Shown: positions 1 to 6,892 of the stretch, piece by piece
Position numbering within the stretch: position 1 is the stretch's first letter
Layout of the letters: the number at the start of each line of letters is the position of its first letter
Source: Bacteroidales bacterium
GTDB lineage: Bacteria; Bacteroidota; Bacteroidia; Bacteroidales; JAAUTT01
DNA: 6,892 nt
Assembly (NCBI GenBank): GCA_025350365.1
Contig: JANXXY010000085.1
Location: 1 to 6,892, forward strand
Direction of reading: 5' to 3'
Made by a program: the position numbers and the translations under genes
The notes under the pieces: model-generated
The model's input: the letters and a program-made list of their open reading frames with translations, nothing else
What the model was told of the DNA's origin: nothing
Databases searched by the model: none

Positions 1-15
1 GAATTATTGTTTACC

Positions 16-2100
16 TTATCCTTTAAATACAAACCGGTATTTCATATCGTCCTCGAACCACATGGCAAAATTGGTTCCCCACACATTGTTGTGAAGGCAA
101 AAGTGAACACCCTCATTTACTTCTGGCAAACGATTGTCAAAATTGAGGAGATTACGCTCTCCAGGAGCCACTAATGGTGCATCTAATGATTCGATGGAAC
201 ACTTATTTGTATTGTTCACAAATCGAATTCCATCCATCGAAGCATGGAGTTTTCTATTGCCATTTTTAATAACATCTCTAAAGTTGACGTCCTGTCCCAT
301 CTTATTGATAATCCATGACCCATTTTGAACCGGAGGAATAAATGAAAACCAGGAAGCCTCCGGAAGCCGGTAAGCTGGTTTATTAAACCACTGAAGGGTA
401 ATCTGAAGTTCGTTTTTTTCTGTGGGAAAGAATAGTTCAACAGTAATATTCCGGGGACTTCCTCCAACTGCAACACCTTTATCATCAATTATTTCAAGAT
501 AGAGCAATACCTTTTCACCGTTATTATCCTTTTTTATGAAAGCTTCCTTTAACGAAGGCATCCAGGTGCGGGATAAGGCATGACCAACTTCCTGCCCAGT
601 CTTCCCAAAATCGCCTATCGCCCACGAAGTTTTTTGAGTGAGATATTGGTCAAGGTATCTGTTATAGTCGTCTTGTGAAAAAGTTTGATATGAAAACAGA
701 CAGAGTGGATTATGCGCATTAGCCCAATCAAATCCGGAAGTCTTATCTTTAAGTTTTATAATTCCACCGGTTGCCGTATCTATTTTTAGTTCAAAAAATT
801 GTGTATCTATTTCTTTTTCAATAGTAGTTATTTTAGTAAAATCTGATTTGTTAGCAAGAACGGGTTTCAGGCTTTGTATTTTTTCTTTTGCTTCAGTAGC
901 TTTATCTTCAGGAAGTTGAGCTATTGAATCATAGATGTATTGTCGTTTCTCATTCCACGACTGCTCCATTATCTTAAAATTCGGTTTAGATCGGGCTGCT
1001 TTAAAGTCTACCGGGGTATAGATATTCCAGTCATTAAGAAATGTTTTTACATCTAAACCCCATGTGTGTTCAGCTATCATAAGAAGCGGAAGTCCAAAGG
1101 CGAGATCAGTTGTATCACCAAATTTGAGCGACTTATCTTTTAACCATTTTGTCCGTAAACGGGACATCTCTCTAAATTGTGCGATCTTTAAAGGATCACT
1201 TCCTCCACCATGTATCCACGTATCACCCAACTCCTGGGTAACCACTGGTAATTGTGGCCGCATAAGAGAAATTTCACTGGCAATGGCATTCAGAGTGGAT
1301 GCAGATACCTCGGCATTTGGGAATTGTTTGCGTAAATCGGCGTAAATTTGAGCTATTTGTTCAGGTTTTTGAGGACCATGGTTGTCGCTGGTAAAACAAA
1401 TAGCTACAGCAGTGTGACTACCCGGAAGTACCATTTGGCTGCCATAATCCTTCTGGTACATCACCACAATTTCAGTACCATCGGGATCCCGCCATACAAA
1501 AAGCGGAGGAACATCAGGCGGCATGCTGGCTGGATTGACTCCAATATGAAGAAATTCAATGTTATTTTTGACCAAAATAGGTATTATACCCCGTGTATGT
1601 CCGGGCACATCGGTCATCTTAGCTGAAATGGTTTTTCTACCAAACCGTTTATCGAGATTGGCGGACAATTGAAAACCCAAATCGTATAACGACGGTTCAG
1701 CCAATTCGGAATGCAGCGTGAAAGGCAATCCATGCCAAACAATATCTCCGGCCTCAATCGCTTTTTCCATGCGTTTGCGCATCAAATTATCAGACTTTTC
1801 CAGGAATTTATAAATAAGCCATGAACCAGTGGTCCATACAAAACGATCGCTTTGGCGCTTATTTCTAAGATTTTCCGAAAGAGATAAAGCCCCCGGGATA
1901 AACTCATCCATGTATGTTTTAATCACATTGGCTGCCAGATTTGTAAAACCAATATCAAGATGTGTTTTAAAAATCAGGTGGACTTTTTTAATCGATTTTT
2001 CATCCATCAACCTGCTGTTTGATGAAAGAGCCATTGTTGGTGCAGCCATCATTCCAATTGATGCAATACTGCTGCTTTGTATAAAAGATCGTCGGTTCAT
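16..2100 (-). CDS. Tat-exported GH38-fold protein, DUF5054-like putative glycosidase
   Basis: The protein has 694 residues. Its N-terminus carries a twin-arginine signal (R3-R4 in NRRSFIQ, then an Ala/Ser/Met-rich hydrophobic stretch to about residue 25), which supports the first Met and predicts folding before export to the periplasm. The body resembles a GH38-type catalytic barrel. KTHLDIGFT gives candidate metal ligands H47 and D49, MTDVPGHT gives candidate nucleophile/ligand D164, DTWIHGGGS is at 293-301, and EHTWGLD gives candidate ligand H345. A beta-rich C-terminal domain begins near residue 435 with an ID-x-x-TG-x-I-x-x-L-x-DK pattern typical of GH38 C-terminal domains. From memory it matches the DUF5054 family in length and motifs; this was not checked. 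Activity and substrate are unknown; metal-dependent alpha-mannosidase-like hydrolysis is inferred. It starts 66 bases after the preceding GH38 gene with no terminator visible between them, so co-transcription is likely. No Shine-Dalgarno sequence is seen. It ends 15 bases from the window edge and appears complete. Confidence 0.82.
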   Translation of the reverse strand: MNRRSFIQSSSIASIGMMAAPTMALSSNSRLMDEKSIKKVHLIFKTHLDIGFTNLAANVIKTYMDEFIPGALSLSENLRNKRQSDRFVWTTGSWLIYKFLEKSDNLMRKRMEKAIEAGDIVWHGLPFTLHSELAEPSLYDLGFQLSANLDKRFGRKTISAKMTDVPGHTRGIIPILVKNNIEFLHIGVNPASMPPDVPPLFVWRDPDGTEIVVMYQKDYGSQMVLPGSHTAVAICFTSDNHGPQKPEQIAQIYADLRKQFPNAEVSASTLNAIASEISLMRPQLPVVTQELGDTWIHGGGSDPLKIAQFREMSRLRTKWLKDKSLKFGDTTDLAFGLPLLMIAEHTWGLDVKTFLNDWNIYTPVDFKAARSKPNFKIMEQSWNEKRQYIYDSIAQLPEDKATEAKEKIQSLKPVLANKSDFTKITTIEKEIDTQFFELKIDTATGGIIKLKDKTSGFDWANAHNPLCLFSYQTFSQDDYNRYLDQYLTQKTSWAIGDFGKTGQEVGHALSRTWMPSLKEAFIKKDNNGEKVLLYLEIIDDKGVAVGGSPRNITVELFFPTEKNELQITLQWFNKPAYRLPEASWFSFIPPVQNGSWIINKMGQDVNFRDVIKNGNRKLHASMDGIRFVNNTNKCSIESLDAPLVAPGERNLLNFDNRLPEVNEGVHFCLHNNVWGTNFAMWFEDDMKYRFVFKG

Positions 2101-2166
2101 AAGTTTCTGTGAATAGTTAGAGAAATTAGTACATGATGATGAGGTTAAAAAAGCGATTTGAATATT

Positions 2167-5058
2167 TTAAAACTGAACTTCCACAAACTTTACCTCGAAA
2201 GGTTTAAGGCTGATGTTTTGAATGGTACTTCCAATTTCTTTTCCAATAACATTCACTTCAACCAGTCTTTTAATCGAACGTCCTTCAATCTTCGATTGTA
2301 ATGTTAACTCCGCAGTCATCCCTTCCACTTCCCTGAAATGCAATATTATGGATTTGTTATTATTAAATGCGGGCTTGCAATTTATAAGGATGGCGTTTTG
2401 AGAACCTGTTACCTTTATGGTTTCCAAAACAGGCGAATGAAAATCATTTTTACCTGCCGGGAATGTGCGTGTTGCAAAGGAATTTCTTTCGCCCCATGCA
2501 AATTTGGTAGCGTATGTATTTGTGGTATCCCTGGTAGATGTAATTTGATAACCCCAATGAAAACCACCTTCCTGATAAGCACGGAAATTTGTAAACCAAT
2601 AATTATTCATCACCCACGAATAAAGCCACGGCTTGCCTGGCTTGGGATAACGTTCGAATTTACCCATATTAAAATCGCTGAATTGCCACAAAGGTATTTC
2701 GTTGCTTACCACTATTATTTGTCCTTTTTTACTGCGTACTGAAACAAAATTTTGTGCTGCGTTCCAGTCGGACGATGATCCGGATAGTTGCTGACCTTGT
2801 GAAAGAATACCGCCAATCGTTTCGAAAACAATTCGTGATTGGGGCAATGAAAAAGGGAAAGCCACGTAGAGCGCTTCCGGAGATGTAACCATCTCCTTTG
2901 CTGCTTTATACTGGAATTCTATTTTTTTCACATTCTTAAACAGTTTAATTTCACATTCAAGCCCTTTGGGTGCGTTTTCTTTTCCTTTTTCAAATCCATC
3001 CATATCAACTGAAATGCGAATGCTCTCCCAAACCGGCCCGTTAGTACCATGTTCAACTTTCACATTCGACACAGACGAATGCGAAGGAGTCATCTTATTC
3101 CTGTCGGGGAGAGTTTCTCGTACTAATTGACCGAGCTTCCATATATTTTGTGAATCAACCATTTCCTGATTTAACTCTTTATCAAATAAACTACTTAGAG
3201 CTCCTGATGATTTGTCGATGACAATTTTATAGTATGTATTTTCGATAATCTCCGTTTGATTATTATCGACCATTTTTATGACGGGCTCTTCTGTTACCTC
3301 AATCTTTAATGCCTTAAAAGCAAGAGCAGGCACATTCGGAATTTCTAAAATCCAATAGGCTCCTTCGCGACGTTCGCGAACAACCTGAGCTGTAATTTCT
3401 TTGCCAGTGGAAATATCTGTAATTTTAAATTGTTTATGAAGAGGCAGTATTTCATAGTCGATAAAAAGTTCCACAGCACCCGATCGTTCCCAGCCCATGG
3501 AGTTGACAACATAAATAATTGGGAAATCGGCCTTTTTCATAAACTCTTGTAATCTGGCCAATGCTTCCTCGTTCAAAAGAGTTACTTTTTTTAAGGCTTC
3601 CCATGCATATGCGCCTTTTTGCAACCATTGCCGGGTCGAATTTTCTGAAAATGGGTGATCGATGCTTTCATCAGCGCCACAAGTATGTTCATCGAAAAAA
3701 ATTGCATTTTCGCTAATGTGATCTATATTGCTTTCCAATGCAGGACTTAACTCGCCTCCAAGCGCTGATACCATTGCAAACATGCCTTCGTCAACCTGTT
3801 TTACATTTTGGGTTTTCCGTACTTCGGCGGTTTCGCGGGAGGTAGAACCATAGCCATCTGTCCACCAATCGAGCCATGCATTCCGATAGACAGGCAGAGA
3901 AGTTCCATATTTGTTCTCCACATATTCCAAAAATTCACTCACCACCGACAAGCGTAGTTTTGGATATTCATATTTTTCGTTCCATTTTTTCACCAATTCG
4001 CATGCTGCCGTTGAAGGTGGAGAGTTATCGGTAAAATAACCCGAGAACTGGATTGCTATCTTATCAAAAGGATATTTTTTTTCGTCTATTTCCACTAAGT
4101 GATTCAGTAAAGCTTCTGCTTTAATTGCTTTGGTTTCGAAACCGTAAAAATTTCCAGTCATATAATGATCGGCTCTGAAGGCCAACAATCGTTCTCCCGA
4201 AGGAGCTTCCCACCAAAAGCAGGTTGGTTTATCAAAAGGTAAGATGGAACGTGTTTCGTTAATACCCATGTTAAGGTATTTGACGCCAGTATTTTTGAAA
4301 TAATCGGGCATACACCAGGCGATACCATTCACATCGTCCTGCATGGCAGTTTTTACGGGGATTCCCAATTTAGTAAATTCCTTTAAAGGTTGAAGAAAAT
4401 CAACCATGATGTTTTCGTCGGCAATTTCGGCCATGTTGCAATACATTCCGGTTACTTCGATTCGACCTTCGGCGATTCGTTTTTTTAATCGTTCAATCTG
4501 AGCGGAAGGACGTGAGCGGAGGTATTCGCGGGTAACCCAGGCTGATTCGCATGTCCATCGAAATTTGGCTTCTGCGGGTAATGCATCCGTTTGATCGCAA
4601 TAATCCAGCGCATAGTCGATATAACGCATATGCTCGGCAAGTATTTCAGATTGCGGGCGCGTATAGCCAATGTCAGTATGCGAATGCTGTACTAAATAAA
4701 CTTCCCACTTTTTAACGGGAGCTATGGTGATGGGATAAATACCGGCAAAAAGGTTGTCGCCCTTCACCGTTATGACGATTTTTTTAGGAGATGAAACGGC
4801 AGGAACAGTGAGTAAAAATTGATTATCGCCTTTAGTAAGCGTTGCTTTTTGTATTTCTTTACCTGCAATATAAAGGTTAATTTGGGAAGTATTATCGGAT
4901 TTGCATGTTGCTAAAATTTGTTGGTACTCTTTGTTTCCTTCTTTATAAAGAACCGGGGCATTTTTGAAAGTTATGGTTGATTTTTTTTCTGATTGTCCTG
5001 CTAGAGGTATTGAAAAGAAGATAAGTATTAAAATCTGTAGAATGTGGACTTTTCTCAT
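2167..5058 (-). CDS. Secreted glycoside hydrolase family 38-like protein (alpha-mannosidase-like)
   Basis: The protein has 963 residues. A Sec signal peptide (MRK, then a hydrophobic Ile/Leu/Phe run, with cleavage probable near LAG, residues 19-21) has no lipobox, so a periplasmic location is likely. Residues about 25-115 form a beta-rich, Ig-like module. The GH38-type barrel starts near 118: HSHTDIGYT gives metal-ligand candidates H127 and D129, QDDVNG gives nucleophile candidate D242 (adjacent D241), DWWTDGYGS is at 397-405, and DEHTCGADES gives ligand candidate H458. A long beta-sandwich region runs from about 505 to the end, with an ID-x-SSG-x-L-x-x-L-x-DK motif near 613-628. The family uses a divalent metal, usually zinc, and a retaining mechanism on alpha-mannosides; the exact linkage is not deducible. 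The canonical GH38 D-x-F-GHS loop is replaced, so specificity may differ. It lies 118 bases behind the lipoprotein gene, with a terminator in the gap, and 66 bases before a second GH38-fold gene. Confidence 0.88.
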   Translation of the reverse strand: MRKVHILQILILIFFSIPLAGQSEKKSTITFKNAPVLYKEGNKEYQQILATCKSDNTSQINLYIAGKEIQKATLTKGDNQFLLTVPAVSSPKKIVITVKGDNLFAGIYPITIAPVKKWEVYLVQHSHTDIGYTRPQSEILAEHMRYIDYALDYCDQTDALPAEAKFRWTCESAWVTREYLRSRPSAQIERLKKRIAEGRIEVTGMYCNMAEIADENIMVDFLQPLKEFTKLGIPVKTAMQDDVNGIAWCMPDYFKNTGVKYLNMGINETRSILPFDKPTCFWWEAPSGERLLAFRADHYMTGNFYGFETKAIKAEALLNHLVEIDEKKYPFDKIAIQFSGYFTDNSPPSTAACELVKKWNEKYEYPKLRLSVVSEFLEYVENKYGTSLPVYRNAWLDWWTDGYGSTSRETAEVRKTQNVKQVDEGMFAMVSALGGELSPALESNIDHISENAIFFDEHTCGADESIDHPFSENSTRQWLQKGAYAWEALKKVTLLNEEALARLQEFMKKADFPIIYVVNSMGWERSGAVELFIDYEILPLHKQFKITDISTGKEITAQVVRERREGAYWILEIPNVPALAFKALKIEVTEEPVIKMVDNNQTEIIENTYYKIVIDKSSGALSSLFDKELNQEMVDSQNIWKLGQLVRETLPDRNKMTPSHSSVSNVKVEHGTNGPVWESIRISVDMDGFEKGKENAPKGLECEIKLFKNVKKIEFQYKAAKEMVTSPEALYVAFPFSLPQSRIVFETIGGILSQGQQLSGSSSDWNAAQNFVSVRSKKGQIIVVSNEIPLWQFSDFNMGKFERYPKPGKPWLYSWVMNNYWFTNFRAYQEGGFHWGYQITSTRDTTNTYATKFAWGERNSFATRTFPAGKNDFHSPVLETIKVTGSQNAILINCKPAFNNNKSIILHFREVEGMTAELTLQSKIEGRSIKRLVEVNVIGKEIGSTIQNISLKPFEVKFVEVQF

Positions 5059-5073
5059 AAGAACTACTTGTTA

Positions 5074-5100
5074 GTAATATAAGTTCGTTTTGAAAAACAA
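5074..5100 (-). promoter_or_regulatory. Weak candidate Bacteroidota-type promoter for the hydrolase pair
   Basis: Read on the minus strand, the gap between the terminator and the 963-residue hydrolase contains TTG (5100-5098), 16 bases, then TATATTAC (5081-5074), about 15 bases before the ATG. The Bacteroidota sigma factor prefers a -7 element TAnnTTTG and a -33 TTTG about 19-20 bases apart, so this is only a partial match with short spacing. The argument for a promoter here is mainly positional: a terminator precedes the gene and no better site was found. No Shine-Dalgarno sequence is present, as is usual in the phylum. Confidence 0.2.
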
Positions 5101-5130
5101 CTAAATCATAAAAACAATGCACAACATAGA

Positions 5131-5164
5131 AAAAAAAGCGCTGTTACTTTTGCAACAGCGCTTT
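5131..5164 (-). terminator. Intrinsic terminator after the SusD/lipoprotein genes
   Basis: A perfect 11-base-pair inverted repeat pairs AAAGCGCTGTT (5135-5145) with AACAGCGCTTT (5154-5164), enclosing an 8-base loop. In minus-strand transcripts the stem is followed by a continuous T run (the A run at 5131-5137), giving a classic rho-independent terminator 12 bases after the lipoprotein stop codon. On the plus strand the T tract is interrupted (TTTAATT), so the element is oriented for the minus strand. It separates the binding-protein genes from the two hydrolase genes and could allow partial read-through. Confidence 0.9.
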
Positions 5165-5176
5165 AATTAAAACTTA

Positions 5177-6352
5177 TTATTTAATTACTGCAAGATGAGA
5201 ATATTGATCTCCAATGCGGTACTCAAATGTAGCAGATACACCTGGAAGTACATTGGTAATTTTGATTAATCCATAGTAAATATCTGAAGCAGCAGGCCCA
5301 TTTACAATCTTAAAGATAAAAACACCCACTCCTGTAATAGGATCGGCTGTAGTTGTGGAAACTCCTGCGTTAAAAGCAGCTATCGTATTAACTGAATTGT
5401 TGGCATCATACATGGCAAGTGTTGCAGGAACAAATTCAATGGAATTGCCGGCTGCAAGCCATGCTGAACCACCCTTAAGTATAAGTGAACCTGATACAGC
5501 TATTTGTGCTTTAACATCATTTTCTGCAACGGAACCATTAATAAGAAGATTATTCCCTGCTGAAGAACCACCAAGTGTTAAGGTAGAAGATTTCTTCAGG
5601 TAAAAATAAGGATCACGAACAATGATTTTCGACGTAACCTCGTCATTATAAGTTCCAGATGCTGCGTTAAATGAATAATACATCGTATCCTTACCTACAG
5701 CAAAATCAGTTCCCGAAATTGGAACCAGGTAAGGTTGTGTTCCGGTAAAAGGAGATCCTGCAATAGGTGTCCATGGGTCGTTAACCCCGTTTTTCCTTTT
5801 TGCAATCAAATTGCCTGTATAAGCAGCAGCCTTTGGATTAACCAACACCTTAAAATAAGCTGTTTCGGACGTACGCGCAACATCAACCTCTATTGTAGAA
5901 GCTGTTGGTTTTGAAACAGATACAGCAGGTACCATATCTACTCTGGCCTTAGCATAATCTGTTGCACCATTAAAGATAACAGTTACATAATCTGAAGTTG
6001 ACTTAAGCATTGCTTCATCACGCGTGTAAGTTACAGTTGCTTTCATGTCGCTTCCTACTGTAACGGTTTTTTGTGTTCCAGTCATTGGCAGTAACTGTTT
6101 TGTAGTACCACCTGAAGGGGGTAACTGCAGTTGCAGCAATTCTACATTCATCACATCACCTACTTTTGCTGTTGCAAAAGTAGCAGTAACGGTGAATGAT
6201 CCATCCAGTGTGCTTATTCCGGTTGAAGTTGTGCTTGAAATACCCGTCAGAAGAACATTACCGTTTGCATCCTTTGGAATTTCATAATAATCTTGTTTAG
6301 TACAACTTACAATTAAAACCAGCACACATAATATTGATATGAAATTTTTCAT
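5177..6352 (-). CDS. Outer-membrane-type lipoprotein in the SusE/F or surface-glycan-binding position
   Basis: The protein has 391 residues. A lipoprotein signal peptide is clear: MKNF, a hydrophobic core, and lipobox IVSC with lipidated Cys17. TKQDYYEIP follows the Cys; the acidic residue at +4 is only loosely like the surface-export signals of Bacteroidota lipoproteins. The mature protein is rich in Thr, Ser, Val, Ala and Gly with alternating hydrophobic residues. It looks like consecutive beta-sandwich domains (roughly 35-145, 145-245, and 250-391, the last ending in DIYYGLIKITNV and FEYRIGDQYSHL). No catalytic motif is seen. I do not recognise a named family; the glycan-binding role is inferred from its position 32 bases behind a susD-like gene, where SusE/F or surface glycan-binding proteins normally sit. 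The start is fixed by the signal peptide. A terminator follows the stop codon closely, so this gene ends its transcription unit. Confidence 0.75.
   Translation of the reverse strand: MKNFISILCVLVLIVSCTKQDYYEIPKDANGNVLLTGISSTTSTGISTLDGSFTVTATFATAKVGDVMNVELLQLQLPPSGGTTKQLLPMTGTQKTVTVGSDMKATVTYTRDEAMLKSTSDYVTVIFNGATDYAKARVDMVPAVSVSKPTASTIEVDVARTSETAYFKVLVNPKAAAYTGNLIAKRKNGVNDPWTPIAGSPFTGTQPYLVPISGTDFAVGKDTMYYSFNAASGTYNDEVTSKIIVRDPYFYLKKSSTLTLGGSSAGNNLLINGSVAENDVKAQIAVSGSLILKGGSAWLAAGNSIEFVPATLAMYDANNSVNTIAAFNAGVSTTTADPITGVGVFIFKIVNGPAASDIYYGLIKITNVLPGVSATFEYRIGDQYSHLAVIK
6160..6183. repeat. Perfect 10-bp inverted repeat with 4-base loop inside the lipoprotein gene
   Basis: CTACTTTTGC (6160-6169) and GCAAAAGTAG (6174-6183) are exact reverse complements around TGTT. 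The repeat lies in the coding sequence of the lipoprotein, around residues 57-64, and on the mRNA would fold into a compact hairpin early in the message. It has no T run, so it is not an intrinsic terminator. Function is unknown and it may be chance. Confidence 0.5.
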
Positions 6353-6384
6353 TTTCGTATGTTTATCAGTTTAATTATATCGTT

Positions 6385-6892
6385 TTATTGGCCAACTTGT
6401 TTTGGCGCCCAACCAAAATTCTGCAGACATAATTTGTTGTTATCAATTTCAGTAGCTGAAACCGGTGACAACAGGTGTTTTGCAGAAAACTGGTAATTAA
6501 AATTTGTAGGTTGATGTCCAACAAGATTTTCCAGACCGGCAAACTGACCCATTCCATCTTTAAGTGCTTTACGGGTACGTCTCATATCCCATAGCATCTT
6601 GCTTTCGAAGATCAACTCATATGCACGTTCTGCCATTATCGTCTGAAGAGTAACATCGGAACTTGCATAACTTGGTAAAATAGCTCTTGTTCTGATCTCA
6701 TTAATTCCTCTGGTAATGTCAGCTTGTGGAACTGTAACTCCTATCTGATTAAGAGTCCAGTTTACTTCCGTAAGCATTAAAAGTACATCGGAATAACGAT
6801 AAAAAGACCAGTTCAAACTCGATTCAGTGGTGCTTTTAACTTTTGTAACATCATAATATTTAAATAAAAATGGCATTGGAAATTTTGCAGCA
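6385..6892 (-). CDS. SusD/RagB-family nutrient-binding lipoprotein, C-terminal part
   Basis: The reading frame is open to the window edge, with about 169 C-terminal residues visible, so the start (signal peptide, lipobox, TPR-like helices) is missing. Family signatures are plain: KFPMPFLFKYYD, then NWSFYRYSDVLLMLTEVNW (the usual RYADVLLMYAEA region), a helix with INEIRTRA, the IMAERAYELIFESKMLWDMRRT block (usual I-x-x-ER-x-EL-x-x-E-x-x-R-x-x-DL-x-R), and a final LSPVSATEIDNN followed by LQNFGW. The last corresponds to the common QNPGY ending, here with NFGW. SusD proteins sit on the outer-membrane surface, bind glycan and close the lid of the SusC TonB-dependent transporter. A susC gene is therefore expected beyond the high-coordinate edge. 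The lipoprotein gene starts 32 bases after the stop, so the two are probably co-transcribed. An internal Met near 6876 is not the true start, since the conserved sequence continues upstream of it. Confidence 0.93.
   Translation of the reverse strand, partial: AAKFPMPFLFKYYDVTKVKSTTESSLNWSFYRYSDVLLMLTEVNWTLNQIGVTVPQADITRGINEIRTRAILPSYASSDVTLQTIMAERAYELIFESKMLWDMRRTRKALKDGMGQFAGLENLVGHQPTNFNYQFSAKHLLSPVSATEIDNNKLCLQNFGWAPKQVGQ

Noticed and set aside
1..15. Possible start or end of a further gene
   Set aside because: Fifteen bases are too few to support any feature.
134..328. Short plus-strand open frame within the DUF5054-like gene
   Set aside because: It lies wholly opposite a well-supported gene, and its translation shows no recognisable domain or signal.
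1064..2116. Three plus-strand open frames of about 92-95 residues
   Set aside because: They are antisense to the motif-bearing coding sequence of the Tat-exported protein and look like random composition with no domain pattern.
2101..2166. Possible promoter or attenuator between the two hydrolase genes
   Set aside because: Only 66 bases, with no TAnnTTTG-type element, no stable hairpin and only a small CAT repeat; simple co-transcription explains it better.
2338..2742. 134-residue plus-strand open frame, the longest antisense frame
   Set aside because: It is Cys/Ile-rich with no family resemblance and lies opposite the conserved C-terminal region of the GH38-like gene.
6123..6132. 10-base palindrome AACTGCAGTT
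   Set aside because: It falls in alternating Leu-Gln codons of the lipoprotein and has no spacer; probably a codon-driven coincidence.
6375..6557. 60-residue minus-strand frame overlapping the end of the susD-like gene
   Set aside because: It is an out-of-frame shadow of the SusD C-terminus, which has clear family motifs.

Overview
The window reads as part of a polysaccharide-utilization-type locus from a member of the Bacteroidota, probably Bacteroidales-like. The evidence is a SusD/RagB-family C-terminus, an outer-membrane-type lipoprotein directly behind it, AT-rich DNA, and gene starts with no Shine-Dalgarno sequence. The exact taxon cannot be read from the sequence. All four genes lie on the minus strand, so transcription runs from the high-coordinate end to the low-coordinate end, and essentially the whole window is coding.

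Layout in transcription order: (1) 6892-6385, the C-terminal part of a SusD-like glycan-binding lipoprotein, whose N-terminus (and probably a SusC-type transporter) lies beyond the window edge. (2) 6352-5177, a 391-residue secreted lipoprotein in the slot usually held by a SusE/F or surface-glycan-binding protein; I do not recognise its family. (3) A strong intrinsic terminator at 5164-5131. (4) 5058-2167, a 963-residue Sec-secreted glycoside hydrolase of the GH38 (alpha-mannosidase-like) fold with an extra N-terminal beta-rich module. (5) 2100-16, a 694-residue protein with a twin-arginine signal that looks like a second, very divergent GH38-fold protein, of the type I recall as DUF5054.

The likely job is capture of a glycan at the cell surface by the SusD-like protein and the lipoprotein, followed by cleavage in the periplasm by the two metal-dependent GH38-type enzymes. 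The substrate cannot be deduced; alpha-mannose-containing glycans are the default guess from the family. The terminator suggests that the binding/uptake genes and the hydrolase pair are separate or differently dosed transcription units.

The most notable observation is that the two adjacent, unequal-length hydrolases share a set of variant GH38 motifs in the same order: HxDIG(Y/F)T, a D-V-x-G nucleophile loop, DxWxxGxGS and EHTxGxD. This points to a non-canonical GH38-like subgroup encoded as a tandem pair with two different export routes (Sec and Tat). No RNA genes, mobile elements, CRISPR arrays or plus-strand genes are supported.
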